The position numbers and the translations under genes were made by a program. Of a DNA stretch of 64,000 nt, positions 1 through 9,468 are shown in pieces; positions within the stretch are counted from its first letter, which is position 1; each line of letters begins with the position of its first letter. The notes below the pieces were generated by a model. The model saw nothing but the letters and a program-made list of their open reading frames with translations, did not search any database and was not told where the DNA came from. This DNA comes from Methanosphaera sp. WGK6 (GTDB lineage: Archaea > Methanobacteriota > Methanobacteria > Methanobacteriales > Methanobacteriaceae). The stretch is taken from positions 124,001 to 188,000 of the forward strand of contig NZ_JRWK01000001.1 in assembly GCF_001729965.1 (NCBI RefSeq), given 5' to 3'.

Positions 1-752
1 GCAGCAGTATATTCTCCTACTTGTGCACTAGTTGTTAACATATTTAATAGAATTGTATTCATTCTAAATGAAATTAATGCAAATATACTAGTAATAGCAA
101 GAGGAAATGCTGTGTAAATTAAATATTTCCAGAATTTTAAATCAACTTGAAAATGAATTAATCCATAGTTTTTAGTACACATCGTAAAATTATAGATTAA
201 TACAATAATTGATGCTAGTAAATAAACTAATGATACTGCGATTACTGATTGTTTAGTAAATACACAGAATAAAATTCCTATAAATAATACTACTGCATTA
301 ATTATCTCGGATATTGACTGATATTCCATTTCTTCAAATGCTCTAAACATAGAAGTAAAAGTACCACTAAATGCATTAATAATGACTGATGAACCAATAA
401 TATAAACTACATTTTTAGTTATTTCATTGAATGTTCCAATATTAACAAAGATAACTAATATTAACATGGTTATTAAGGATAATATTAGTTTTATCATTCC
501 GTGATTGCCTAAATATTTATCACTCTTATTTTTATCTCTCGCAACTTCACGTATTGTTAGTGTAGAAAGACCTAGGTCTGTAAAAATAGCAAATAATCCT
601 GAAATTGCAGTAGCAAAAGAAATAATACCAAAATTTGTTGTTCCAAGATATCTTGCTGAGTATAGTGTATAAAAGAATGCAAGAATATAACTTACCATTT
701 GTGATAGGAATAATACACTTGTATTTTTCACTAATGTTTTAACAGTACTCAT
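1..752 (-). CDS. Polysaccharide flippase (Wzx-like), 3' end cut by window edge
   Basis: The reverse strand is open from an ATG at 752 to the window edge, giving about 250 residues with the C-terminus missing. The reading is a chain of hydrophobic segments separated by short charged loops, with the N-terminal pattern of oligosaccharide flippases of the Wzx/RfbX group (MATE/MviN superfamily). These move lipid-linked glycans across the membrane. A GTGAT ribosome-binding site lies 5 nt before the ATG. It is the last visible gene of a same-strand surface-glycan cluster (epimerase, second flippase, glf) and is probably paralogous to the flippase at 1997-3283. Substrate unknown. Confidence 0.8.
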   Translation of the reverse strand, partial: MSTVKTLVKNTSVLFLSQMVSYILAFFYTLYSARYLGTTNFGIISFATAISGLFAIFTDLGLSTLTIREVARDKNKSDKYLGNHGMIKLILSLITMLILVIFVNIGTFNEITKNVVYIIGSSVIINAFSGTFTSMFRAFEEMEYQSISEIINAVVLFIGILFCVFTKQSVIAVSLVYLLASIIVLIYNFTMCTKNYGLIHFQVDLKFWKYLIYTAFPLAITSIFALISFRMNTILLNMLTTSAQVGEYTA

Positions 753-808
753 ATTTAATCACATTATTCTTTTTTAATTCTAAAAATTATGAAATTTCTT
801 ATTTTTAT

Positions 809-1960
809 TTAAACAAGTTCTTTTATTAAATCAAGAACATTTCTTACTATCGTAGCCATACTTATTTTTTTATATTCATTTAATTGTCCAATAAATGTTA
901 TTTGAGGATAATCTTTAGTTAATTCTTTATATTTATCATATAATTCTATATTTTTATTATTAGTAAGAAGATGATGTGGTATGCTTCTTTCTTCAAAATT
1001 AGAATTATATTCTATTGGAAATTCAAATTGAATCGTTGTTTTATTTGATTGTTGTCCTGTTAGATATTTATATTCTGTTATTTGTGTAAAATGGTATTCA
1101 TCAAGGTAAAGTATTGTAGCATTTTTTTGGAAATATTGCTGATTAATAGTTTCGTTCATTATTATGGATGATTTATACTCTAATTTTCCATATTTATAAT
1201 TGAAAAATTCATCTATTTGTCCAGTAAATATAATTTTTCCTTTAAATTCTTCATCTTCATAGTATAGTTTTTTATTTTCATAATCAACATGTATTAATTC
1301 ATCATACTCTTTTTCTAAAAGAATGGTAATATTATGATTGGATAACATATTTTCAAACATCGCAGTATAACCATTAGTTGGTATACCTTGATATAAATCT
1401 AAATAATATCTACAGTCATAGGATACTTGGATAGGTATATTTCCAGCAATTGTATGGCCTAACGAATTATAGGAGTTACCTAATTCTTTTTCAAGATAAT
1501 TAATAGAATTTATATGAATATACTCAGTAAATTTTTTTAAATATTTATTATCTATCTTTTCAATGTCAGAAAGTGGTATTCTATCATTCACATTGTATAA
1601 TTTAAGTAATGCTGATTTTATTTTTGAGGAATCTTCCGGTAAACATTTATCTATTGAAATTAGGTTTAAAGGTAATGGTATGAACATATCTTCTTTTTTA
1701 CCAACTATTTTATGATTATAAATATCCCAGTTTGTGAATAATGAAAGATAGTCATAAACATCTCTGTCATCTGTATGGAATATATGTGGTCCATATTTAT
1801 GGATTAAAAGGCCATCGTCATTATAACAATCATAGCAATTTCCTCCAATATGATCTCGTTTATCAATTAACAGTACTTTTTTATTATGAATATTTGCTAA
1901 TTGTTCTGCTGCAGTTATTCCTGCAATTCCTGCTCCTACAATTATAAAATCATATGCCAC
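809..1960 (-). CDS. glf: UDP-galactopyranose mutase
   Basis: Converts UDP-galactopyranose to UDP-galactofuranose with reduced FAD, supplying galactofuranose for surface glycans. The 383-residue length is normal for the family. The N-terminal FAD-binding GAGIAGITAAEQLA is at residues 8-21, followed by the family motif GGNCYD near residue 40 and HKYGPHIFHT near 54; an aromatic-rich RYYLDLYQGIPTNGY stretch follows mid-protein. The start is GTG with GGAGG nine bases upstream. It sits between two flippase genes and downstream of a GalE-like epimerase that could make its UDP-galactose substrate, which supports a galactofuranose-containing exported glycan. Confidence 0.93.
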   Translation of the reverse strand: MAYDFIIVGAGIAGITAAEQLANIHNKKVLLIDKRDHIGGNCYDCYNDDGLLIHKYGPHIFHTDDRDVYDYLSLFTNWDIYNHKIVGKKEDMFIPLPLNLISIDKCLPEDSSKIKSALLKLYNVNDRIPLSDIEKIDNKYLKKFTEYIHINSINYLEKELGNSYNSLGHTIAGNIPIQVSYDCRYYLDLYQGIPTNGYTAMFENMLSNHNITILLEKEYDELIHVDYENKKLYYEDEEFKGKIIFTGQIDEFFNYKYGKLEYKSSIIMNETINQQYFQKNATILYLDEYHFTQITEYKYLTGQQSNKTTIQFEFPIEYNSNFEERSIPHHLLTNNKNIELYDKYKELTKDYPQITFIGQLNEYKKISMATIVRNVLDLIKELV

Positions 1961-1996
1961 GTTTATAATCCTCCAAATATATTAACTCAGTGTTTT

Positions 1997-3283
1997 CTAT
2001 ATTTTATTTATTATTTTAATTCCCTTTCTTTGCAAAAATATGAACATTGCAATAGTTATGAATGTTTCGGTTATTGCAAAGGATATTGCTATTCCTATCT
2101 CTCTCATTAATATTATAAGTAATATTCCAAGAACAATATCTAAAACGCCTCCAAGTAGAACTATTGATGTAAATGCTTTTTTGTAATTGAATGTTAACAT
2201 AGTTTCAATACCAAACACGGTACTTAAACTAACAACAAATGGTAATAGGGATAATATTCTAAGTATTATTATTGAATTATAATATGTATTTCCAAATAGT
2301 ATCATTATAATTGGTTCTGCAAATATAAATAATCCTAATGATAATATTACACCTATAATTGCCATTAATTTTGTTAATTTTCTAATAAAAATTATACTTG
2401 TTTTTTTATCATCAGTATTTACTTTGCGACTTATAAAAGGATATAATGATTGTGAAATTGGATTTAATAATCCATTCACTGCTAAAACTATTTTTTCAGC
2501 AATTGTATAATATCCAACAAGTGTGTTATTTGTAAGTAAGCCTAATAGGAATGTATTTGTTGTAGTATACATATTTATTCCAATGGTAGATATGAATACA
2601 GACCAACCTTCTTTCAAATGATATTTTAAACTTTTTACTGAAGGTATTCTTAATTTTATATTAAATCTTGTAAGTGAAATGTATATTCCAAGAATTCCTA
2701 CAATAATAAATCCTAATGAGTTTATCACAGGAACTAATATGTAATCAGAACTCTGATGGATGAATACAAAGATTAATACAGTAAATATTATTTTTCCTAT
2801 GATGTTAAGAATACTTGTGTATCGCATATATTCCATTCCTTGAAATAGCCATGTTGGAAAGAGAACATACCCTATAACCATTCCAAATGTTAATAAGTAA
2901 ATATTAGCATCATTACTAAACTTTGGAATTAATATTATGATTGATAAAAGTATTATAAAACTTATGATAGTTAAAATAATCTTTATAAACATCACTGAAC
3001 TAAATATATCTGATACTTTTTCATCATCGTCTCTACAAATTGCTAATTCTCTAGTTGCTGATAAATTAAATCCATAATCTGTTAAATATTGAAAATAAGT
3101 TATAAGTGAAATGGCATATTGGGTTAAACCAAATTTTTCAGGACCTAGTACTAGTGTTAAGTAGGGTAGTGTAATTAAAGGTAATATGTAACTAGCAAAT
3201 TGAAGTCCTGTTAATGAGACCATATTTTCAAGAATTTTTTTGTATTCTTGTCTTCTTAAAATACCTTTTATTCGGGAAAGCAT
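1997..3283 (-). CDS. Polysaccharide flippase (Wzx-like)
   Basis: A 428-residue integral membrane protein with roughly a dozen hydrophobic segments, typical of O-antigen/teichoic acid flippases of the MATE/MviN superfamily. The conserved N-terminal region has the GPEKFGLTQYA and TDYGFNLSATRE sequences seen in Wzx proteins (GxxxFGxxxYA, and DYGFNLSATRE). It should move lipid-linked oligosaccharide outward across the cytoplasmic membrane. It lies 36 nt upstream of glf and 43 nt downstream of the epimerase, all on the minus strand, so one operon is likely. Two flippase genes so close suggests two glycan products or one duplication. Specificity cannot be read. Confidence 0.88.
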   Translation of the reverse strand: MLSRIKGILRRQEYKKILENMVSLTGLQFASYILPLITLPYLTLVLGPEKFGLTQYAISLITYFQYLTDYGFNLSATRELAICRDDDEKVSDIFSSVMFIKIILTIISFIILLSIIILIPKFSNDANIYLLTFGMVIGYVLFPTWLFQGMEYMRYTSILNIIGKIIFTVLIFVFIHQSSDYILVPVINSLGFIIVGILGIYISLTRFNIKLRIPSVKSLKYHLKEGWSVFISTIGINMYTTTNTFLLGLLTNNTLVGYYTIAEKIVLAVNGLLNPISQSLYPFISRKVNTDDKKTSIIFIRKLTKLMAIIGVILSLGLFIFAEPIIMILFGNTYYNSIIILRILSLLPFVVSLSTVFGIETMLTFNYKKAFTSIVLLGGVLDIVLGILLIILMREIGIAISFAITETFITIAMFIFLQRKGIKIINKI

Positions 3284-3326
3284 ATTAGTTTCTCACTTTT
3301 ATAAAAAAAGAATATAATTAGTAAAT

Positions 3327-4274
3327 TTATTCTTTTTCGAATTCATGTATATAAAATTGAATTGTTTCTTCTAATTCCTTTTTAAAATCATGTTCTGTTT
3401 CAAATCCAAATGAATTTTGAGCTTTTGTAATATCTGCTACTGAATTTTTAATATCTCCACTTTGCATAGGCATATATTTTGGATTGAAATCATAATTCAT
3501 TATATCGCAAATAATTTCAAGTAATTCATTAATGGTAGTTGTTTTTCCATGAGCAACATTGTACACTCCCGTCGCATCACTAAGAGCAGCTTTGTAATTA
3601 GCATTTGCAATATTTTTTACAAATATAAAATCTCTTGTTTGGGTACCATCACCAAAAATTATGGGTTGTTTGTCATTTAACAATGCATTTATAAATTTTG
3701 GAATAACACCACTATATGCTGATTGTGCACTTTGTCTTGGTCCAAATACATTAAAATATCTTAGACATGTTGTTGGTAAATGGTATGTCTGGGTATATGT
3801 ATATGAATATAATTCAAGTACTGCTTTTGAAACTGCATAAGGAGATAATGGTTTGAGGGGGAGTGTTTCAACATTAGGTAGGATTTCTGTTTCACCATAT
3901 ACTGCTGCTGAAGATGCAGAAATTACTTTTTTTATACCAGTATCACAAGCAGCTTTTAATACATTAAATGATCCATTAATATTTATTTCATTGGTTTCAA
4001 TAGGTTTTTTAACACTTTCAGGAACACTGATTAATGCAGCTTCATGAAATACATAATCATGACCTTCGAAAATAGGTTCTAAATCTAAATTTCTTATATC
4101 TCCACAAACTAATTCTATTCTATCATGATCTAAATCTTTTAAATTTTCTACTTTTCCTGTAGACATATTGTCTATTATTGTTACTTTGGATACTCCATTA
4201 TTTAGTAGTGTTTCTGTAATATGTGATCCAATAAATCCTGCTCCACCTGTAACTATACATTTCATGTCTTTCAT
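3327..4274 (-). CDS. NAD-dependent sugar epimerase, GalE/WbpP-like
   Basis: An extended short-chain dehydrogenase/reductase of 315 residues. The NAD-binding GGAGFIGSH is at residues 9-17, the catalytic serine region SSAAVYG follows, and the YAVSK Tyr/Lys pair follows that. A conserved CLRYFNVFGPRQ segment marks nucleotide-sugar 4-epimerases. Likely role: interconvert UDP-glucose/UDP-galactose or the N-acetyl forms. Placed first in the minus-strand run that contains glf, it could provide UDP-galactose for the mutase. The chosen ATG has GAGGT six bases upstream. Exact sugar specificity is inference. Confidence 0.87.
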   Translation of the reverse strand: MKDMKCIVTGGAGFIGSHITETLLNNGVSKVTIIDNMSTGKVENLKDLDHDRIELVCGDIRNLDLEPIFEGHDYVFHEAALISVPESVKKPIETNEININGSFNVLKAACDTGIKKVISASSAAVYGETEILPNVETLPLKPLSPYAVSKAVLELYSYTYTQTYHLPTTCLRYFNVFGPRQSAQSAYSGVIPKFINALLNDKQPIIFGDGTQTRDFIFVKNIANANYKAALSDATGVYNVAHGKTTTINELLEIICDIMNYDFNPKYMPMQSGDIKNSVADITKAQNSFGFETEHDFKKELEETIQFYIHEFEKE

Positions 4275-4311
4275 TATTTAACCTCTTATATATTATTTCA
4301 TGAACTCATAC

Positions 4312-4740
4312 TTAAATCACATTATATCTTAATTTTAAAGTTCTATATGGTTCAGTTATATTTCCTTTCAGTAATTCTATATTTAATTCCTGATTATCTC
4401 CACGTGTTCTAGTACTACTTACATAGTATGCTGTTAAACTCTCTTCATTATTTTTCAATGTTTTATTGTACTGTGTAATTATACTTTGATTTTTTCTGAT
4501 TCTCACAGTATAATTCATATCCTGATTTTCCTGATTTCTAATACCAATATTTATTTTTTCTATAGTATTCTGAGTTATATTTGTTGGAAAATCTGTAGTG
4601 TTATTATTATGGTCTAGCATATAGAATTCTGTATAGCCCTCTCCGGGATTATGAATCACCACTAAATAAATTACAGATATAATTGCTACTATGAGGATAG
4701 TAACAAGTAAACCTTTAATAACTTTATCTACTAATTTCAT
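4312..4740 (-). CDS. Membrane-anchored DUF1616-type protein
   Basis: 142 residues with one hydrophobic N-terminal segment (about residues 7-29), then an extracellular beta-rich domain. The GEGYTEFYMLD and DFPTNIT phrases match the short methanogen proteins of the DUF1616 family. No catalytic motif is visible. Several N-x-S/T sequons occur in the outside part, compatible with N-glycosylation. A good ribosome-binding site (AGGTGA) precedes the ATG. It runs just upstream of the glycan cluster on the same strand and is transcribed away from the HAD gene at 4856. A cell-surface role is inferred; function is unknown. Confidence 0.7.
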   Translation of the reverse strand: MKLVDKVIKGLLVTILIVAIISVIYLVVIHNPGEGYTEFYMLDHNNNTTDFPTNITQNTIEKINIGIRNQENQDMNYTVRIRKNQSIITQYNKTLKNNEESLTAYYVSSTRTRGDNQELNIELLKGNITEPYRTLKLRYNVI

Positions 4741-4855
4741 GATTCACCTAATTAGAATAGTTTTTACTTAATAATAATTTAATATGTATCTTTTTATATA
4801 GATAATTATATATTATAAAGATTTCTTTTTATGATTAATTTAGGAGTTTATATTA

Positions 4856-5872
4856 ATGGATAAATTTTATGTAACAGACTGTGAAGGACCATTATCTATA
4901 AATGATAATGCCTATGAAATTTCTGATTATTTTATTCCTGAAGGTGGAACCTTCTTTAGTATATTAAGTAATTATGATGATATGCTAGTAGAATGTAATA
5001 AAGAAGGTTATCTTGCTGGAAGTACATTAAAATTAATATTGCCTTTCTTTAAGGCATATGGTTTAACTGAAAAAGATTTAATTGAATTTTCGGAAGATAA
5101 TATTTTCATGATTGATGGTGCTTTTTCAATGATAAAACATGTTATGGAGATTATGCCCTGTTATATTGTAAGTACTAGTTATAATCAATATATCAAAGCA
5201 TTATCTGATAAAACGGGTTTTATATATGAAAATACTTATTCAACACAACTTGAATTAGATAAATATGATTTAACTACTGAAGAACAAGATACTTTGTTGG
5301 ATATTCATGATAATATATTATTTGATTCAAGTTTTGAAAACATTGATAAAATATTCAATGAAGTAATTTCTAAAATGGAAATCAATAGGCTTATAGAATC
5401 AGTAAAACCTGTTGGTGGAATAGGAAAAAGAGATGCAATACTTGATATAATTGAAAAAAATAAGTATAAACCTGAAAATCTCATGTATAGTGGAGATAGT
5501 ATAACTGATAAAGAAGCATTAACTTATGCAAAAGAAAATGGTGGATTAAGTATTTCATTTAATGGAAATATTCATTCAATAAATTCAGCTTCAATTTCAA
5601 TAGCATCCGATAATAATTTAATACTTGCAATTATAGCGGAAATATTTAATAATAAAGGAACTCAAGGAGTATATGATTTTATTAAAGAATATAATGACGA
5701 TCCATTAGAATCAATACTTAGATTATCAACTAATAATCAAATAACTCAAAATATATTGTTAAGTAAACCCTCTATAGATGTAATAACTGAAGAAAATAAA
5801 AAGAATCTCAATGATAAAGTTAAAATTACACGCGAAAAAGTACGTGGTAAAAATATAGGAAATTTAGGATAG
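4856..5872 (+). CDS. HAD-superfamily protein, EhaR-like
   Basis: 338 residues with HAD phosphatase hallmarks: an N-terminal DCEGPLS acidic loop near residues 8-14 (a variant of DxDx), STSYNQY as motif II, and a C-terminal GDSITDKEA as the metal-binding GD(x)3-4D motif. Methanogen proteins of this type have been named energy-converting hydrogenase A subunit R, because a similar gene lies at the end of eha operons; I recall this and did not check it. It is followed directly by a formyltransferase and a PfkB kinase. No membrane hydrogenase genes are near. Substrate unknown. AGGAG precedes the ATG. Confidence 0.65.
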   Translation: MDKFYVTDCEGPLSINDNAYEISDYFIPEGGTFFSILSNYDDMLVECNKEGYLAGSTLKLILPFFKAYGLTEKDLIEFSEDNIFMIDGAFSMIKHVMEIMPCYIVSTSYNQYIKALSDKTGFIYENTYSTQLELDKYDLTTEEQDTLLDIHDNILFDSSFENIDKIFNEVISKMEINRLIESVKPVGGIGKRDAILDIIEKNKYKPENLMYSGDSITDKEALTYAKENGGLSISFNGNIHSINSASISIASDNNLILAIIAEIFNNKGTQGVYDFIKEYNDDPLESILRLSTNNQITQNILLSKPSIDVITEENKKNLNDKVKITREKVRGKNIGNLG

Positions 5873-5881
5873 TTGATAAAA

Positions 5882-6766
5882 ATGGATTTCGAAATAGAAG
5901 ACACATATTGTGAAGCATTTACTGGAACTTGTGTAAGAATGATTGTTACAGCAGAAGATGATCGAACTATTGAAAAAATAGCTTACGATGCATCAGCAAC
6001 TCCTGGAACAGTAATTGGAAGAACTGAATCAGGGGTAGAAAAATTCTTAACACGAGAAGAAACTCCTGATAATAGACCAGGAGTAATTATTCAGTTTTGG
6101 TATAATACAAAAGATTTAAATAAATTTGATAAAGAATTATCATTCAGAATAAGACAAGACATACTTGTAAAACCATTTGTAAAAATATTTGATGCATCAA
6201 TTGACCCTTTTGACTATATAGATACAACAGAACATGTAGGTCATTGTGGGGATGGTTATGAATGGACTGAAGAAATATATGGAAGAACAATGATACGTGT
6301 ACCTATATGTGTACCTGATTTCTACATAGAACAAAAATTAGGTTGTATGGAGGGAATAATGGGAGTAAATTTCTGGTATTACTGTAATACAAAAGAAGCA
6401 GTATTGGAAGCAGGATACAAAGCATTAGAAGCACTAGGGGAAGTTGAAGGAATATGCACTCCATTTGATATATGTTCTGCAGGATCTAAAGTTGAAACAA
6501 ATTATCCTGAAATAGGTCCAACAACAAATCATCCATATTGTCCTTCATTAAAAGATAAAATTGGAGATGAATCTAAAGTTGAAGATGGAGTAAACTTTAT
6601 ACCTGAAATAGTAATTGATGCATTAAATGTTGAAGCTGCTAAAGAATCACTTAGAAAAGGAATAGAAGCTTTAAATGGAGTAGATGGTGTAATAAAAGTA
6701 TCTGCTGGTAATTATGGTGGAAACTTAGGTAAATTTAAATTTAACTTAAAAGATGTTTTAGAGTAG
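5882..6766 (+). CDS. ftr: Formylmethanofuran:tetrahydromethanopterin formyltransferase (probably the Ftr-2 paralogue)
   Basis: 294 residues, the usual Ftr length (about 297). Ftr moves the formyl group from formylmethanofuran to tetrahydromethanopterin, the second step of CO2 reduction and a source of C1 units. Characteristic stretches are EDTYCEAF at the N-terminus, [11 protein letters not shown], and the glycine-rich [13 protein letters not shown] at the C-terminus. I chose the ATG at 5882 over an in-frame TTG at 5873 because the protein then begins [13 protein letters not shown], the normal Ftr start. It lies nine bases after the HAD gene and 19 before the kinase gene, the gene order I associate with ehaR-ehaS-ehaT. 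Whether a second Ftr exists elsewhere cannot be seen. Confidence 0.93.
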   Translation: MDFEIEDTYCEAFTGTCVRMIVTAEDDRTIEKIAYDASATPGTVIGRTESGVEKFLTREETPDNRPGVIIQFWYNTKDLNKFDKELSFRIRQDILVKPFVKIFDASIDPFDYIDTTEHVGHCGDGYEWTEEIYGRTMIRVPICVPDFYIEQKLGCMEGIMGVNFWYYCNTKEAVLEAGYKALEALGEVEGICTPFDICSAGSKVETNYPEIGPTTNHPYCPSLKDKIGDESKVEDGVNFIPEIVIDALNVEAAKESLRKGIEALNGVDGVIKVSAGNYGGNLGKFKFNLKDVLE

Positions 6767-6785
6767 TATTCATGAGTTAGGTAAT

Positions 6786-7724
6786 ATGAAGTTTGATATA
6801 ATAGGATGGGGTGCATTAAACGTAGATAGATTATGTCAAGTTAATGAATTTGCACCTTCTGATGGTGAAACATTCATCAATTATGAAACTAAATCTTGTG
6901 GAGGATCTGCAGCAAATACAATAATTGGTATTGCAAAACTGGGTTTAAACACAGGATACATTGGAAAAGTAGGAAATGATTCTAATGGGAACATGATGTT
7001 AGATTATCTTACGGAAAACAACGTAAATACAGATCATCTTATAATTGGGAATGAGGAAACAGGCGAAGTAATTGGATTTGTAGATAATAAAGGAGATCGT
7101 AAATTATACGTAACTCCAAAAATTAATGATAAAATTTCCAATAATGAAATTGATAGAACATATATTAAAAATACTAAAATTTTACATTTAACTTCGTTTG
7201 TAGGATTAAATCCTGAAGATCCATCTATAAATACACAAATAGAATTATTAGAAGAAATATCTTCTGATATAAAAATAGCATTAGATCCTGGAATGTTATA
7301 TGTAAAGAGAGGTTCTGAATTCATGACTAAACTACTAAAATATACTGATATTTTACTAATCAATGAAACAGAACTTTTAATAACAACTGGGAAAACAACT
7401 TTAAAAGAAGCAATTCAGGAAATTTATCCAAAAGTAGATATATTGGTTGTTAAAAGATCAACAAAAGGTTCTTTTATCAAAAAAGGTAATGAAGAGTATA
7501 ATATAGGAATATTCAAAGTAGATACAGTAGATACAACAGGTGCTGGAGATGCATATAATGCAGGTTTCTTATATGGATTATTAAATAATTATAGTCTCGA
7601 AGAATCAGGAATCATTGGAAGTTATATTGCAGCACAATCAACAACACAGGCTGGTGCAACTGAAGCAATACCTTATATTGAGGATATTGATATTACAGAA
7701 ATAATCAAAAGTCTTAAAAATTAA
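6786..7724 (+). CDS. PfkB-family carbohydrate kinase (ribokinase-like)
   Basis: 312 residues of the PfkB/ribokinase fold. An N-terminal GGSAANTIIGIAKLG region matches PfkB signature 1, and DTTGAGDAYNAGF near residues 247-259 matches signature 2 with the catalytic aspartate and anion hole. Such enzymes phosphorylate sugars or nucleosides; the substrate is not readable. It ends the three-gene HAD/Ftr/kinase unit, where by analogy it would be the EhaT-like member. The ribosome-binding site is weak (TAGGTAAT). An inverted repeat begins three bases after its stop codon. Confidence 0.85.
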   Translation: MKFDIIGWGALNVDRLCQVNEFAPSDGETFINYETKSCGGSAANTIIGIAKLGLNTGYIGKVGNDSNGNMMLDYLTENNVNTDHLIIGNEETGEVIGFVDNKGDRKLYVTPKINDKISNNEIDRTYIKNTKILHLTSFVGLNPEDPSINTQIELLEEISSDIKIALDPGMLYVKRGSEFMTKLLKYTDILLINETELLITTGKTTLKEAIQEIYPKVDILVVKRSTKGSFIKKGNEEYNIGIFKVDTVDTTGAGDAYNAGFLYGLLNNYSLEESGIIGSYIAAQSTTQAGATEAIPYIEDIDITEIIKSLKN

Positions 7725-7726
7725 AA

Positions 7727-7749
7727 ATAACAAAGTTAATTATTGTTAT
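7727..7749. promoter_or_regulatory. Inverted repeat upstream of pdxS
   Basis: Perfect 7-bp arms, ATAACAA (7727-7733) and TTGTTAT (7743-7749), separated by 9 nt. It starts three bases after the kinase stop codon and lies just upstream of a TATA-like GTATTATATAATATAG (7761-7776) for pdxS. It is not followed by a T-run, so an operator is slightly more likely than a terminator. Confidence 0.35.
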
Positions 7750-7814
7750 AAAACTAATAATGTATTATATAATATAGAATTCATAAAATTTATCAAATTT
7801 AAAGGAGAACTAAA

Positions 7815-8702
7815 ATGTTACATGGAACAAAAGTTTTAAAAGAAGGTTTCGCTAAAATGACAAAAGGCGGAGTAATTATGGATGTAGTAAATGCAGAACA
7901 AGCAGCTATTGCTGAAGATGCAGGTGCAGTATCTGTAATGGCATTAGAAAGAGTTCCTTCTGATATAAGAAAAGCAGGTGGAGTAGCAAGAATGGCTGAC
8001 CCATCAAAAGTAATTGAAATCATGGATGCAGTAGATATTCCAGTAATGGCAAAAGTAAGAATTGGTCACTTTGTAGAAGCACAAGTACTTGAATCATTAG
8101 GCGTAGATATGATTGATGAAAGTGAAGTATTAACACAAGCAGATGAAGATTTCCATATAGACAAAGAACAATTTACAATTCCATTTGTATGCGGGGCAAG
8201 AAACCTTGGTGAAGCTTTAAGAAGAGTAGATGAAGGAGCTGCAATGATTAGAACAAAAGGTGAAGCAGGTACAGGTAATGTTGTAGAAGCAGTAAGACAT
8301 ATGAGAGCAATTCAAGGTGCTATAAGAGAAATTCAAAATAAAACAGAAGAAGAATTATGGCAAGTAGCTCGTGAAATCAATGCACCAAGAGATTTAGTAA
8401 AATTAACCGCAGAAAAAGGAAGAATTCCTGTAGTAAATTTCTCTGCAGGTGGAATAGCAACACCAGCAGATGCAGCATTAATGATGCAATTAGGAGCAGA
8501 TGGAGTATTTGTAGGATCAGGTATATTCAAATCAGAAAATCCTGAATTAGTAGCAAAAGCTGTAGTAGATGCAACTGCACACTATGATGATGCTGATTTA
8601 ATAGCAGAAGTTTCAACAGATCTTGGAGCAGCAATGCCAGGATTAGATATTAATGAAATTCCTGAAGAAGAAAGATTACAAAACAGAGGAAATTACATAT
8701 AA
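7815..8702 (+). CDS. pdxS: Pyridoxal 5'-phosphate synthase, lyase subunit PdxS
   Basis: 295 residues, typical for PdxS. The enzyme builds pyridoxal 5'-phosphate from ribose 5-phosphate, glyceraldehyde 3-phosphate and ammonia delivered by PdxT. The substrate-binding lysine is in [15 protein letters not shown], and the second active-site lysine is in RTKGEAGTG; the C-terminal phosphate-binding [10 protein letters not shown] and GVFVGSGIF motifs are intact. AAGGAG sits five bases before the ATG. No pdxT gene is in the window. The gene has its own TATA-like promoter. Codon use is regular and strongly purine-rich, as in other well-expressed genes here such as the thermosome. Confidence 0.97.
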   Translation: MLHGTKVLKEGFAKMTKGGVIMDVVNAEQAAIAEDAGAVSVMALERVPSDIRKAGGVARMADPSKVIEIMDAVDIPVMAKVRIGHFVEAQVLESLGVDMIDESEVLTQADEDFHIDKEQFTIPFVCGARNLGEALRRVDEGAAMIRTKGEAGTGNVVEAVRHMRAIQGAIREIQNKTEEELWQVAREINAPRDLVKLTAEKGRIPVVNFSAGGIATPADAALMMQLGADGVFVGSGIFKSENPELVAKAVVDATAHYDDADLIAEVSTDLGAAMPGLDINEIPEEERLQNRGNYI

Positions 8703-8799
8703 CTCCTCTCCAAACTTCTTCTTTTCACCCACACTTTTTTCTAACTATTTTTATTTATATAAGTTTATACATAGTAATTATAAAATCCTTGGTGAATTT

Positions 8800-9435
8800 A
8801 TGGATTCAAATAAACAATATCCAATTAGGACTTCAAAAAAACTTAAAGAAATCAAAAACTCACTTCCTGATAATATAACTATAGGTAAATTGGTAAATGA
8901 ATTATTAAGTGAAGGAAATTATATTTTAGTGATTATTTTAATAGCTCCTTTTTTATTTCCAATATCTTTTCCAGGAAGTAGTACTCCTTTTGGAATAATG
9001 ATTATTTTATTAGAATTCGCAAATTTATCTGGTAAAGCAGTGTATTTACCTAAAAAGGCTTCAAATTATGTTTTAGATGCATCAACGGTAGAAAAATTAT
9101 TCAATATTTTAATGAAATTTTTAAAATATATTGAGAAAATATCAAAACCTAGAGGAAATTTAGTATCTAATATGTATCTTCTTAAAATTAATTCGATTTT
9201 GATAATTTTATTATCTGTTGTGTTATTTTTACCGTTACCAATACCACTTACAGATTTTATTCCTGCAATAGCTATATTAGTATTATCAATAAGTAATTTA
9301 GAAAAGGATTCTTATCTCATGATATTAGGTTATTTATGTGTAATAGGTACTTTTATTTATTTTGCATCAGTAGGGTATGTTGGTGTAGAAACAATAAAAT
9401 TAGTGTTACATAATTTTGGAATTTATTTAATTTAA
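8800..9435 (+). CDS. ExoD-family membrane protein
   Basis: 211 residues with several hydrophobic segments. It resembles the ExoD (exopolysaccharide synthesis) family: a soluble N-terminus with a KLVNELLSEGNYILVIILIAPF start to the membrane part, the SFPGSSTPFG turn, and the VVLFLPLPIPLTDFIPA helix-turn. I start it at the ATG at 8800, which has GGTGA five bases upstream; longer in-frame openings run back into pdxS and lack a binding site. Function in archaea is unknown; in rhizobia exoD affects exopolysaccharide and alkali tolerance. It is convergent with the Nudix gene. Confidence 0.75.
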   Translation: MDSNKQYPIRTSKKLKEIKNSLPDNITIGKLVNELLSEGNYILVIILIAPFLFPISFPGSSTPFGIMIILLEFANLSGKAVYLPKKASNYVLDASTVEKLFNILMKFLKYIEKISKPRGNLVSNMYLLKINSILIILLSVVLFLPLPIPLTDFIPAIAILVLSISNLEKDSYLMILGYLCVIGTFIYFASVGYVGVETIKLVLHNFGIYLI

Positions 9436-9468
9436 ATTATTAAAAAAAAGGATGTTTATTAAGAAGAA

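Noticed and set aside
8653-8799. Longer start for the ExoD-like gene
   Set aside because: It would overlap pdxS by 50 bases in another frame and its extra residues are low-quality; GGTGA before the ATG at 8800 decides.
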